Positions 51,670 through 60,719 of a stretch of 64,000 nt of DNA are shown one piece after another. Position numbers and translations under genes: made by a program. The DNA lies in contig JANWXD010000003.1 of NCBI GenBank assembly GCA_025055455.1, positions 155,774-219,773 of the forward strand. The letters run 5' to 3'. Under the pieces are notes generated by a model that ran no database searches, was not told the DNA's origin, and was given only the letters and a program-made list of their open reading frames with translations. Position 1 is the first letter of the stretch. Every line of letters begins with the position of its first letter. Source of the DNA: Bryobacteraceae bacterium (lineage in GTDB: Bacteria > Acidobacteriota > Terriglobia > Bryobacterales > Bryobacteraceae).

Positions 51670-52186
51670 GACCTATGGCGCGGGACGCCGCGCAAGAGCG
51701 CTTGCGAAGGTGCGCCCCTGGGCCTTTGCAGCCTTTGCCGCTCTCGCCTTGTTGTTCCAGCTTTATCTCCCATTGTTTTTCGAGTCGGCTTCCGGCGTGG
51801 ACCTGCCGCTGCTGGTTCTGCTCTACCTGGCGGTGCTCCGCCGGCGACCGATTTTCGGCACGCTACTCGGCGCCGCTATCGGTTTGTTGCAGGACGCCTT
51901 GTCCCAGCACCCCCTAGGCTTGTTCGGCATTGCCAAGACCGTGATCGGTTACGCGGCGGCTTCCCTGAGCTGGCGCCTGGATACGGACGGCGCCGCGGTG
52001 CGATTTGTATTGGCCGGATTGGTCTACTTGGTGCACCAAGGTTGTTATTGGGGCATGCGGGTGCTGCTGCTCGGTCATGCTCTCGCCGTCGATCCCGCGC
52101 GAACTCTCCTGCTGGCCGCAGTCAATGCTGCGATCGGGATTCCGCTGTTCCTCCTGTTCGATAGACTGAGATCGGAGGACGAATAG
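51653..52186 (+). CDS. mreD: Rod shape-determining protein MreD
   Basis: A 177-residue membrane protein with about 5-6 helices (AFAAFAALALLFQLYLPLFF, LPLLVLLYLAVLRR, GTLLGAAIGLLQDALSQHPLG). GAAIGLLQDALS is the conserved MreD block. It anchors MreC-containing elongasome complexes. Its start lies inside the end of mreC (17-nt overlap), and mrdA follows 5 nt after. Confidence 0.88.
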   Translation: MDQLGETYGAGRRARALAKVRPWAFAAFAALALLFQLYLPLFFESASGVDLPLLVLLYLAVLRRRPIFGTLLGAAIGLLQDALSQHPLGLFGIAKTVIGYAAASLSWRLDTDGAAVRFVLAGLVYLVHQGCYWGMRVLLLGHALAVDPARTLLLAAVNAAIGIPLFLLFDRLRSEDE

Positions 52187-52191
52187 TTCTC

Positions 52192-54069
52192 TTGCCGGGC
52201 GAGGTGTTTCCTGAGGAGATCGTTCCCCTGCCCCGTCGGCCGCGTGAGGATCCCAAGTTTGCCGCCGGCAAGCTTGCGATCTTACAGTACGTGACGGTCG
52301 GCGTCTTTCTGTTTCTGATTTCGGGCTTCTGGAACCTCCAAGTGCGAAATCCCGAGTGGTATAGCGAGCTCGCCGAGCGGAACCGTATCAAAGCCCTACC
52401 TATTCTGGCCCCCCGGGGAAAGATCCTGGACCGAGACGGACGTGTGATCGTGGACAACCACTCCTCCTTCAGCGTCGTTGTCTCGCGAGACCAGTTGAGA
52501 CCGGAATCCGTCCGGTTGATCGCCGCCGGTCTGCACTTGGATGCTGAGCAATTGTGGCGGCGTGTGGATGGTTTTCGTGAGCGGCCGCACTATGAGCCCA
52601 TCGTGCTCAAAAACCAACTGAGCCCGGGCGAGCTGGCGTTCGTGGAAGCGCATCGCTCCACGCCTGGTTTCCCCGAGATGGAATTGATCCATTCGCAACA
52701 GCGGCTCTATCCGCGTCATGGGCTGGCCGCTCACCTGATCGGCTACGTGGGAGAAGTGAGCGAAGCCGAACTCAACACGCTGGAATTTGCGCGCTACAAG
52801 CCCGGCGACGTAGTGGGCAAAGCCGGCGTCGAACGGCAATACAACGAGGTGCTGATGGGCGTGGACGGGCAGCGGCAAGTGATCGTCGACAGCCGCGGCC
52901 GGGTCCGCCAGGTGTTCGGGTTGGAAGAAGCGATCCCGGGCAAGAACCTTCGCCTTACGATCGATTTGGACGTGCAAGCCGTGGCGGAGCTCGCGATGGA
53001 AGGCCGCCGCGGCGCGGTGGTGGCCCTGGATCCCCGCAACGGCGAAATCCTGGCCATGGTGAGCCGCCCAAGCTTTGACCCGAACCGCTTCGCCGGCCGA
53101 ATTCGTCCCGATTACTGGAAGCAACTCGTGGAACACCCCGAGACGCCGCTGCTGAACCGGGCGATCCAGGCCCAGCTTGCTCCGGGCTCCACCTTCAAGC
53201 CGTTCGTCGCCATCGCCGCGCTGGACAGCGGCGTCATCGATGAGGGATTCACAGTGTTTTGCCGGGGTGGCGCCCACTTCTACGGGCGTTTTTTCAAATG
53301 TCACGTCAAAGGTGGGCATGGGGCGGTGGACCTGCACCGAGCGATCGCACAATCTTGCGACGTTTTCTTTTACAGGGTCGGGGACCGGTTGGGGATTGAC
53401 CGGATTGCCGAATACGCCGAGCTTTTCGGCCTGGGGAAGAAAACGGGAGTCGACCTGCCCCATGAGGCGGCCGGATTGGTGCCCTCGACGCGGTGGAAGG
53501 TGCGGACGTTTCGGCAAAAATGGTACGCTGGAGAAACCATTTCCGTCGCCATCGGTCAGGGGGCGTTGACCGTGAGTCCGCTGCAATTGGCGTATGCTGT
53601 GGGGGGCTTGGCGATGGGAGGTGTCTGGTACACACCCCACGTGGTCCAGGGGGCGGCTCGGCCCAAGCCGGTCAAGCAGATTCGCCTCGAGCCGGATCAA
53701 TTGGCTCGGGTCGTCGCCGGCATGTCCGCCGTCGTGAACAAAGGCGGCACGGGCACGCGCGCCCGCTTGCCGGGGGTTGAGGTGTGCGGCAAGACGGGGA
53801 CTGCTCAGTTGGCCTCCAACCAAGCGCTGAAAAACAGCAAGCTCGCCCAAACGTTGAAGGACAACGCGTGGTTCGTGGGCTTTGCCCCCTGCGAGTCCCC
53901 AGAGATTGTGGTGGCGGCTCTGTTCGAGGCCGGCGAGCATGGCCATCTGGCGGCGCCGATTGTCCGGGATGTGATCAAAGCCTATCTGGACAAGAAAGCC
54001 CGGAAAGAGGCTTCAGGCCTCATCGCCACGACTCCGGCTTCTCATCCCGGCGCGCCGGCTTTACCGTAA
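52192..54069 (+). CDS. mrdA: Penicillin-binding protein 2 (peptidoglycan transpeptidase)
   Basis: A 625-residue class B PBP. One N-terminal helix (about 28-47), a dimerisation domain (PRGKILDRDGRVIVDN) and the transpeptidase domain with catalytic Ser in APGSTFKPFVAI, SCD in the second motif and VCGKTGTAQL as KTG. It crosslinks wall during elongation, working with RodA and MreC. A TTG start at 52192 follows 5 nt after mreD; a GTG at 52204 is an alternative. rodA starts 9 nt after its stop. Confidence 0.93.
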   Translation: MPGEVFPEEIVPLPRRPREDPKFAAGKLAILQYVTVGVFLFLISGFWNLQVRNPEWYSELAERNRIKALPILAPRGKILDRDGRVIVDNHSSFSVVVSRDQLRPESVRLIAAGLHLDAEQLWRRVDGFRERPHYEPIVLKNQLSPGELAFVEAHRSTPGFPEMELIHSQQRLYPRHGLAAHLIGYVGEVSEAELNTLEFARYKPGDVVGKAGVERQYNEVLMGVDGQRQVIVDSRGRVRQVFGLEEAIPGKNLRLTIDLDVQAVAELAMEGRRGAVVALDPRNGEILAMVSRPSFDPNRFAGRIRPDYWKQLVEHPETPLLNRAIQAQLAPGSTFKPFVAIAALDSGVIDEGFTVFCRGGAHFYGRFFKCHVKGGHGAVDLHRAIAQSCDVFFYRVGDRLGIDRIAEYAELFGLGKKTGVDLPHEAAGLVPSTRWKVRTFRQKWYAGETISVAIGQGALTVSPLQLAYAVGGLAMGGVWYTPHVVQGAARPKPVKQIRLEPDQLARVVAGMSAVVNKGGTGTRARLPGVEVCGKTGTAQLASNQALKNSKLAQTLKDNAWFVGFAPCESPEIVVAALFEAGEHGHLAAPIVRDVIKAYLDKKARKEASGLIATTPASHPGAPALP

Positions 54070-54078
54070 AGGTGGGCG

Positions 54079-55170
54079 ATGGCCGCGCCGCGAAACCTCA
54101 AAGATTTCGACTGGGTTTTGGTGGGTCTGGCCCTGGTGATTTCCGCCGTGGGCATTTTGCAAATCTACAGCGCGACACTGGGCACAGTCTGGCAAGACGC
54201 CTGGCTGCGGCAGGCGCTGTTTGTCGTCGCCGGCGTGATGACGTTGTTTATAGTGGCGCGGTGGGATTATCACGCGCTCCTCGAGCGCGCTCCGTGGTTG
54301 TACGTCGGGGCCGTGGTGATGCTGGTCGCGGTGCTGGTGGTCGGCCGCACCGTGTTCGGCTCCCGCCGATGGATCCCCCTGCCGGGCGGTTTCACCTTGC
54401 AGGTGTCGGAGTTCGCTAAACTGGTGGTGGTCCTGCTCGTCGCCCGATATCTCCACGAGTTGCCGGGTGACCGGCTCGAGGGCAAGGACTTGTTACGGCT
54501 GGGAGCCTTGGTGGGGATACCCATGGCGCTAGTGGCCCAACAACCGGACTTGGGGACCGCGCTGACTTACGGGGCAATCGGGGCAGCGGGGGTGTTCGTG
54601 GCCGGGTTGCGCTGGCGGCACGTGGTCGTCTTGGCCGTGCTTGCGACGCTGGCGCTGCCCGCGTCCTGGCACCTTTTGCGGGACTACCAAAAAGCGCGGC
54701 TGATCTCGTTTTTGGATCCCGGCCGCGACCCGCTAGGCTCCGGCTATCAGGTGATCCAATCCAAGATTGCGGTGGGCTCGGGGGGCGTCTGGGGTAAAGG
54801 TGTGACCCGGGGATCCCAGGCGCAGCTCCGCTTCCTGCCTGTGCCTCACACGGATTTCATTTTCGCAGCCTTTGCGGAAGAGCATGGCTTCGTGGGTGTC
54901 ATCGCTATGCTGGGGCTGTATTTTCTGCTCCTGATGCAGATCATCCAGAATGCGCAGATGGCAGCGGACCGTGCCGGGATGTACCTCTGCGTCGGGGTGT
55001 TCGCGTTGTTGTTGTTTCACATTTTGGTAAACGTGGGAATGCTGGTGGGGCGTATGCCCGTCACCGGCATCCCTCTGCCGCTGATGAGCTACGGTGGATC
55101 CGGCGTCCTGACAACGTTTGCGATGCTGGGACTTGTCAACAGCGTCCGGCTCCGGCGGTTTGTGAATTGA
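54079..55170 (+). CDS. rodA: Rod-shape SEDS glycosyltransferase RodA
   Basis: A 363-residue SEDS-family polytopic protein (about 10 helices). FGSRRWIPLPGGFTLQVSEFAKL, AQQPDLGTALTY, GVTRGSQAQLRFLPVPHTDFIFAAFAEEHGF and the C-terminal TGIPLPLMSYGGSG are signature blocks. It polymerises lipid II during elongation, paired with MrdA. SD-like AAGGTG precedes the ATG. Last gene of the cell-shape operon; RNase E/G follows after 273 nt. Confidence 0.94.
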   Translation: MAAPRNLKDFDWVLVGLALVISAVGILQIYSATLGTVWQDAWLRQALFVVAGVMTLFIVARWDYHALLERAPWLYVGAVVMLVAVLVVGRTVFGSRRWIPLPGGFTLQVSEFAKLVVVLLVARYLHELPGDRLEGKDLLRLGALVGIPMALVAQQPDLGTALTYGAIGAAGVFVAGLRWRHVVVLAVLATLALPASWHLLRDYQKARLISFLDPGRDPLGSGYQVIQSKIAVGSGGVWGKGVTRGSQAQLRFLPVPHTDFIFAAFAEEHGFVGVIAMLGLYFLLLMQIIQNAQMAADRAGMYLCVGVFALLLFHILVNVGMLVGRMPVTGIPLPLMSYGGSGVLTTFAMLGLVNSVRLRRFVN

Positions 55171-55443
55171 AGGCGAAAGGAGTTTCGGAAAGAGATCGAG
55201 GTTGGCCGAGTCTGAAGCGAGACGGAACGGACCGGTCAGGTGATGGACGATTGCATTGGGCGGCACCGGAGCAGTGGCTCCGCGTGAGTGCCGCAGGACG
55301 GGCGGCGGCAGGCCCACCGCGCCGGTATAGCCTCACATCGGGCCGAGGCGGTTGGGCGCCGCCCAGATGGCTCGCCAACGCTCGGTGCCCTCCGTTTCTC
55401 TGCGCCGAAATCTCCTTCGCTGGTAAAGCGGAGGGTTTCTGTA
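55171..55443 (+). ncRNA. Structured leader region of the RNase E/G gene
   Basis: 273 nt without a supported gene. It contains a nested hairpin: outer arms GCGGCAC (55260-55266) and GTGCCGC (55288-55294), inner arms GGAGC (55268-55272) and GCTCC (55277-55281). Further GC-rich complementary segments lie at 55295-55375, and a stem CCTTCGCT/AGCGGAGG sits just before the start codon. E. coli rne is autoregulated through a structured 5' leader; the same is suggested here by position only. Confidence 0.35.
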
Positions 55444-57705
55444 ATGAGTAAGGAGCTCGTGATTTCGGCGGACCGTCATGAGACGAAAGTGGCGATCCTC
55501 GAAGACGATCAGCTCGTCGAGATCTACTTTCAGCGCGCCAACGAATACCCGTTGGCCGGCAGCATCCACAAAGGGCGGGTGACCCGGGTGCTGCCGGGCA
55601 TGCAGTCGGCGTTCGTCGACCTGGGCCTAGAGCGCGATGCGTTTCTCTACGTCTCGGACTTTTTCGAGGAAAACGAAGAGTACGACCGGATCGCCCCCCC
55701 GATCCAGGAAAGAGCGCGTCGCACGGAACAACCAGGGGTGGCCGAACTGGAGCGGCCTGTCCCCGAGTCAGCCGAGCCGCGAGAACGCAAGACGCGTCGC
55801 TCGCGCCGCCGCCGGCGGGCGCGGGGCTTTCCGGAGTCTCGCTACGCCACCGAAGCATCCTGGAGCCGGCCCGAGCAAGCGGCGTCGCGTGCCCGAGTTT
55901 TCCCCGTGCTCCCGGGAGAGTCGCTAGCCAAGTACAGTAGCGAGACCACGGCGGCGGAGGGGGAACCGCAACTCGTCGAGGCGGAGGCGGAAGCGGAAGC
56001 TTTGGGTAGTTCCGGGCCGGCTGCTTCGACGGAGCCCCAAGACAGCTCCTCGCTGAACGAAGCGGAGCGCCACGAAGCGCTCCCTGCGGGCGAAAGTGAA
56101 CTCGCCCCGTCTGAGGCCAGCGACGCGGCGTTTGAGGCTTCACCCTCGGAGGAGGCCAAGCCGTCAGAAGAAATCGGCCCAGAAGGGCCTCCTGACGTCG
56201 CCGGGTCGGCGTTTGCCGATCCGGGCCCGATCGAGTCTGTATCGAGCGCCGCACCTTTGGAGGAGCCTGTGGAAGCCGAGGCCGCGACCGAGGGCGGGCA
56301 AGCGCTCGACCAACCGGCTGCACCTGAGGAGCCGGGGGTGTTGGAAGCGGAGATTCGCGAAGCGGCCCCGCGCTATCCGCACCGGCTTGCGCGGCGGTTT
56401 AGCCGCCGGATCCGGTCGCAAACCCGGGGAGGAGCCGCGGAGGCTCCGGAGACATCCGAGGTGGAAAACGAGGAGACGGAAATCGCCCGAACCGAAAAAA
56501 GCGGGCCCTCGATCACGGAGCTGTTGCGGGAGGGGCAGGAGATTCTGGTCCAGATTGCCAAGGAGCCGCTCGGCCAGAAGGGAGCCCGCATCACCTCGCA
56601 CATCGCCTTGCCGGGCCGCTACGTGGTTTACATGCCGACGGTGGAGCACTTCGGCGTGTCGCGCAAGATCGCCTCGGAGGACGAGCGGGCGCGCCTGCGG
56701 CGCATCCTGCAAACCCACCGCATCGGGATCCCCGGCGGCTTCATCATCCGCACCGCCGGCGCCGGTCGCAGCGAGCAGGAAATCGCCGCCGACATGATGT
56801 ACCTGTACAATCTTTGGCTGGACATCCGGCAGAAAGCGGAGAAGCGCCCGGCGCCCTCTTTGATCCACCACGATCTGGATCTGGTGCAGCGGGTGTTGCG
56901 CGACCAGCTCACCGACCAGTTCAAGGCGATCTGGGTGGACAACGAAGAAGTCTACGAGACCGTGCTGCGGTTCGTCGAGCGGATGCAGCCCTCCATGATT
57001 CCGCGCGTGAAGATGTACACGCGCTCCGTCCCGATCTTCGATGCCTTCAACATCACTGCCGAACTGGAAAAGGCCCTCCGACCCAAGGTCTGGCTCAAGT
57101 CCGGCGGTTACATCGTGATCAATCAGACCGAGGCGCTCGTGGCGATCGACGTCAACACCGGCAAGTTCGTCGGCAAGTCACCTCGTCTCGAGGACACGAT
57201 CGTCAAGACCAACCTGGAGGCCATCAAAGAAATCGTGCGCCAGATTCGGCTGCGGGATCTCGGAGGGATCATCGTCATCGATTTCATTGACATGGAGGAG
57301 CGCAAGAACCGCCAGAAGGTCTTCCAAGCTCTCGAAGAAGAGATGCGCCAGGACCGGGCGCCCTACAAGATTCTCCAGTTCAATGACTTCGGCCTGGTGG
57401 CCATCACGCGCAAGCGCGTCAAGCAGAGCCTGGAACGGGCGTTGTGTTCGCCCTGCCCGACCTGCGATGGCGCCGGCTACGTCAAAAGCGTGCAGACCGT
57501 GATCAGCGAGATCCTTCAAGAAGCCCGCAAGATCGCGGGCGCCGTCGAGGGGCCCAATCTGGTGCTCCGCGTGCACCCGCACGTCGCCAAGGCCTTGAAG
57601 TCCACGGCCAACAATTTCCTGGAGGAACTCGAGGAAATTTTGCGGCGTCCTGTTCTCGTGACCGGAGATCCGGAACTTCATCCGGAGAGATTCGATCTAG
57701 CGTGA
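55444..57705 (+). CDS. rng: Ribonuclease E/G with large insert in the S1 domain
   Basis: A 753-residue endoribonuclease for rRNA maturation and mRNA decay. MSKELVISADRHETKVAIL and GSIHKGRVTRVLPGMQSAFVDLGLERDAFLYVSDFF begin the S1 domain. The second half resumes at PSITELLREGQEILVQIAKEPLGQKGARITSHIALPGRY. Catalytic Asps lie in VAIDVNTGKFVGKS and VIDFIDMEE; the zinc-link CPTC is in ALCSPCPTCDGAGY. Between S1 halves, residues about 78-352 are a Glu/Pro/Ala/Ser-rich, probably disordered insert with an Arg-rich patch. Typical RNase G is about 490-520 residues. Start at ATG 55444 by alignment. Confidence 0.9.
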   Translation: MSKELVISADRHETKVAILEDDQLVEIYFQRANEYPLAGSIHKGRVTRVLPGMQSAFVDLGLERDAFLYVSDFFEENEEYDRIAPPIQERARRTEQPGVAELERPVPESAEPRERKTRRSRRRRRARGFPESRYATEASWSRPEQAASRARVFPVLPGESLAKYSSETTAAEGEPQLVEAEAEAEALGSSGPAASTEPQDSSSLNEAERHEALPAGESELAPSEASDAAFEASPSEEAKPSEEIGPEGPPDVAGSAFADPGPIESVSSAAPLEEPVEAEAATEGGQALDQPAAPEEPGVLEAEIREAAPRYPHRLARRFSRRIRSQTRGGAAEAPETSEVENEETEIARTEKSGPSITELLREGQEILVQIAKEPLGQKGARITSHIALPGRYVVYMPTVEHFGVSRKIASEDERARLRRILQTHRIGIPGGFIIRTAGAGRSEQEIAADMMYLYNLWLDIRQKAEKRPAPSLIHHDLDLVQRVLRDQLTDQFKAIWVDNEEVYETVLRFVERMQPSMIPRVKMYTRSVPIFDAFNITAELEKALRPKVWLKSGGYIVINQTEALVAIDVNTGKFVGKSPRLEDTIVKTNLEAIKEIVRQIRLRDLGGIIVIDFIDMEERKNRQKVFQALEEEMRQDRAPYKILQFNDFGLVAITRKRVKQSLERALCSPCPTCDGAGYVKSVQTVISEILQEARKIAGAVEGPNLVLRVHPHVAKALKSTANNFLEELEEILRRPVLVTGDPELHPERFDLA

Positions 57706-57806
57706 GGCGGAAGATGCGATAGAGCGGCAGCCGCCGCTTCAGTACTCGAGCACTCGCCCGGCTTGCGGCACCGAGCGCCAACCCCGGCACCCGAGCTCAA
57801 ATCCGG

Positions 57807-58412
57807 TCACTCCCCGCCGAACGGGCTGCGCCGCAAGGCGTACTGGATGGCTTCCTCGGGAACGTTGAACTCCGTCATGCCCACGTTGCCTTGGTAGCCG
57901 AGATCCGCGATGCCCACTTTGCTCGTGTAGTACGCGTCCACGGTCATCTTGCGCAGCCAATCGAAGAACCGAATGCCCGGGGCGAGTTCCGGAGAGTCGT
58001 TCTTGCGGTACGCGATCAGGTCCAGCAGGGCGGTCTGCTGCTCCGGGGCGGCGTCGACGAAGTTCTTGCCGTAGCGGCGCTCCATTTCGCGATCGAGCCA
58101 GGCGAGTCCCCCGGTGTACATGGCTGCCAGTTCAACGTTGTGGCGGCACAGCAGGTCGATAAACTCGGGCGCGCCGGCCGCCAGCGCTCCGGGCGAATGC
58201 TCGTCGGCGGGGATGATCAGGTCCGTCAGTCGGGCCAGAGTGCGCCATTCATGGGGATTGAAGTACCGCGGCTTGTAAGGCCCTCTGGCGGCGCGCCGCT
58301 GCTGGGTGACGGCGCGATGCACGTGCTGTGCCGCTTGGACGCCCAGCGTCCCCGACAGGGTCGCAGCCGCGGCCTCGTACAGCAGCTGGCGGCGCGAAAC
58401 GTTCTCAGACAT
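57807..58412 (-). CDS. Gluconate 2-dehydrogenase subunit 3 family protein
   Basis: A 201-residue exported protein. The N-terminus SRRQLLYEAAAATLSGTLG is a Tat-type signal (RR-x-x-L). The rest, FNPHEWRTLARLTDLIIPADEHSPGALAAGAPEFIDLLC, and the C-terminus YTSKVGIADLGYQGNVGMTEF, match the PF13618 small subunit of membrane-bound GMC dehydrogenases. It usually escorts the flavin subunit through the Tat pathway. Its start overlaps the GMC gene stop by 8 bp. Preceding it is a 101-nt convergent gap after the RNase gene. Confidence 0.9.
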   Translation of the reverse strand: MSENVSRRQLLYEAAAATLSGTLGVQAAQHVHRAVTQQRRAARGPYKPRYFNPHEWRTLARLTDLIIPADEHSPGALAAGAPEFIDLLCRHNVELAAMYTGGLAWLDREMERRYGKNFVDAAPEQQTALLDLIAYRKNDSPELAPGIRFFDWLRKMTVDAYYTSKVGIADLGYQGNVGMTEFNVPEEAIQYALRRSPFGGE

Positions 58413-60099
58413 CGCCCCTCCTCAGCGCCTCGGCCAAGTATTCGGCAGTCCGCCACGCCAGCGCGTTGATGGTCAGCGTGGGGTTCTTTTCCGGGTTGCT
58501 GACGAACGGCGCCGCGTCCGCCACGAATAAGTTCTTGACGTCGTGTGCCTGGCAATAGCGGTTCAGCGCTGACGTCCTGGGATCGTCGCCCATGCGGATG
58601 GTGCCGAGTTCGTGAATGATCGTGCCGCCGACCGAGATGCCCGGATCGGCGCGCACGACTTTGCCGCCCATGGTCTCGATGATCTCGGTGAACGTTTCCC
58701 GCATGTGGCGGACCATCTTGAGTTCGTGCTCGCTCCAGCGAAAGTGGAAGCGCAACACGGGGATGCCCCACCGGTCCACGACGTTCGGGTCGATCTCGCA
58801 ATAGGAGTATTCGTTGGGGATCATTTCCCCGCGCCCGGCCAAGTGGACGAACGCGCCATACTCGCGGCGGATGGCTTCCTTCAGCCGGCGCCCGTAGCCC
58901 TCGTGCCGCTGGCAGGCGCCGTGGAACATGCCGATGGCGGGCATGGGGAATCCGCCGCCGATCTCGATGTGGTAGCCGCGCGGGAAATCTTTGTTCTTCT
59001 TGTCCCACAGCCACCAAGGGATGTACATATGCATGCCGCCGAATCCGTCCGCGTCATGCCGCGGCAAATTCTCGAGGGCCGGAATGTAGCCCGTCAGGGA
59101 AAATCCCACCGTGTCGGTGAGAAACCGGCCGACCACTCCGGAGGAGTTGGCCAAGCCGTTGGGGAAGCGGGGCGACTTGGAATTGAGCAGGATGCGAGCC
59201 GATTCGCAGGCGCTGGCCGCCAGCACCACGGTCCGGCAGCGGATCTGGCGTTCGCTGCGGGTGCGCTTGTCGATATAGGACACGGCCGTGACCCGCCCTT
59301 CGGCATTCGGGATCAGCTCCCGCACCATCGCTTCCGTGATGAGGGTGAGCTTGCCGGTCTTGAGCGCGGGGAAGATCTGGACTTGGCTGGAGGAGTAATT
59401 GGAAGCCGTGACGCAACCCCGGCCGCACTGGCCGCAATAGTGGCAGGCCACGCGGTTGTTGAGCGGCCGTGTGAGAATCGCCATCCGGGAGGGGATGCAT
59501 GGGATGCCCAGCTTATCGCAGGCCTTCTTTACGAGTATTTCGTGAACGCGGGGCGGCGGGGGCGGCTGGAAGACGCCATCGGGCGCGCTGCGAATTCCTT
59601 CTCGCGTGCCGGTGACACCAATGAAGGCTTCCGCTTTGTCGTAATACGGCGCCAGCTCTTCGTAGCGAATGGGCCAATCCGTGCCCAGGCCGTCCGTCGT
59701 ATAGGGCTTGAAGTCATAGTCGGCGAACCGGAGCGAGATGCGGCCGTAGTGGTTCGTGCGGCCGCCGAGGATGCGAGACCGGAACCAGCGGAAGCGCGTG
59801 TCGGGGGCGGTGGTGTAAGGTTCGCCCTCGATCTCCCAGTAGCCGTTCGGCGCGTTGAAGTAGCCCCACTGCTGCCGCCCGAAATACCATTCCCCTCCTT
59901 CCCCAGCGCCGCGGTGATCCACTTCGTAGGGCCACATGTGCTCCTTGTAATCCCGGGCTGGGTCGAGCATCGGGCCGGCTTCCAGCAGCGCCACTTCGAC
60001 GCCCAACCGCGTCAGAACGTGCGCCACGGTGCCACCGCCGGCGCCGGAGCCGATCACCACGACGTCATAGACTTTGGGGGCGCGCTGGATCTGGAACAT
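58405..60099 (-). CDS. GMC-family oxidoreductase (gluconate/sugar dehydrogenase flavin subunit)
   Basis: A 564-residue flavoprotein. VYDVVVIGSGAGGGTVAHVL is the Rossmann FAD motif. SRILGGRTNHYGRISLRF, the Cys-rich VACHYCGQCGRGCVTASN and the C-terminal IIHELGTIRMGDDP and NPTLTINALAWRTAEYL (with the His/Asn pair) fit the large subunit of gluconate/glucose/sorbitol dehydrogenases. The Cys cluster may hold an Fe-S centre as in FAD-glucose dehydrogenases. No cytochrome c subunit is adjacent. No signal peptide of its own, so export probably relies on subunit 3. Start at 60099; TATTCC lies 7 nt upstream. Confidence 0.9.
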   Translation of the reverse strand: MFQIQRAPKVYDVVVIGSGAGGGTVAHVLTRLGVEVALLEAGPMLDPARDYKEHMWPYEVDHRGAGEGGEWYFGRQQWGYFNAPNGYWEIEGEPYTTAPDTRFRWFRSRILGGRTNHYGRISLRFADYDFKPYTTDGLGTDWPIRYEELAPYYDKAEAFIGVTGTREGIRSAPDGVFQPPPPPRVHEILVKKACDKLGIPCIPSRMAILTRPLNNRVACHYCGQCGRGCVTASNYSSSQVQIFPALKTGKLTLITEAMVRELIPNAEGRVTAVSYIDKRTRSERQIRCRTVVLAASACESARILLNSKSPRFPNGLANSSGVVGRFLTDTVGFSLTGYIPALENLPRHDADGFGGMHMYIPWWLWDKKNKDFPRGYHIEIGGGFPMPAIGMFHGACQRHEGYGRRLKEAIRREYGAFVHLAGRGEMIPNEYSYCEIDPNVVDRWGIPVLRFHFRWSEHELKMVRHMRETFTEIIETMGGKVVRADPGISVGGTIIHELGTIRMGDDPRTSALNRYCQAHDVKNLFVADAAPFVSNPEKNPTLTINALAWRTAEYLAEALRRGDV

Positions 60100-60203
60100 C
60101 TCCCACGGAATACCACAGCCCGGGCTCAGCGTGCGGTGACATGGCCGCAGCGTGCGCGCCGGTTGCCGCTGGCTGGCGGGCTGATGCGGGGCAGCGTTCC
60201 GTG

Positions 60204-60629
60204 TTAGAGGTGCACTTCGCCCTGGGGCGGACGCTGCTCGCGCTGCCGTACGGGACCGCCTTTGACGAACCACTCCGAGGACGCCACGGCGTACTCGGTC
60301 AGATACCGGTGCAGGGCGCGCAACATCATGATTTGTTCACCTTCGGAGAACCGGTACGTTCGTTTGCCGTCCGTCATCGTGGCTTTACGGAAATCGATTT
60401 CATAGGTGACACGGCGCGAGGCCTTGAAGTTACCGTCTTTCTCCTCGCCGTACTCGATCGTCCAACGCAAGATGCGCGCCTTGGGCTGCCATTCGATGCG
60501 GTCGTCAGCGATGCGCGCCGCCCGCGACCCGCCCAGCAGCATCCCCGATTCGTCCGGTCCTTGGAGCCGGTCCTGCCCGGCAGCCCAGACACCCAGCAAC
60601 AAAACCATCCCTACCGTTCGGAGCTTCAC
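60204..60629 (-). CDS. Small secreted hypothetical protein
   Basis: A 141-residue protein with a signal peptide (MKLRTVGMVLLLGVWAAGQ). The mature part is basic and strand-rich: RIEWQPKARILRWTIEYGEEKDG, RRVTYEIDFRKATMTDGKRTYRFSEGEQIMMLRALHRYL. It resembles no family I can name. Start put at GTG 60629 because AGGAGG at 60640-60635 sits 5 nt upstream; a GTG at 60632 would leave only 2 nt. It is 104 nt upstream of the GMC gene on the same strand and may be expressed with it. Confidence 0.55.
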   Translation of the reverse strand: MKLRTVGMVLLLGVWAAGQDRLQGPDESGMLLGGSRAARIADDRIEWQPKARILRWTIEYGEEKDGNFKASRRVTYEIDFRKATMTDGKRTYRFSEGEQIMMLRALHRYLTEYAVASSEWFVKGGPVRQREQRPPQGEVHL

Positions 60630-60719
60630 CACAACCTCCTACTTTCAGTTTTCACGGTTCGTTAACGATCATCAAGTGGGGGTCCTGGCCGGCTGCGGCG
60701 GGAGGCGGGACTTGCGATC

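Noticed and set aside
57706..57806. Terminator between the convergent RNase and gluconate-dehydrogenase-type genes
   Set aside because: Only a weak AGCGG/CCGCT pairing and no U-tract; not enough to call.
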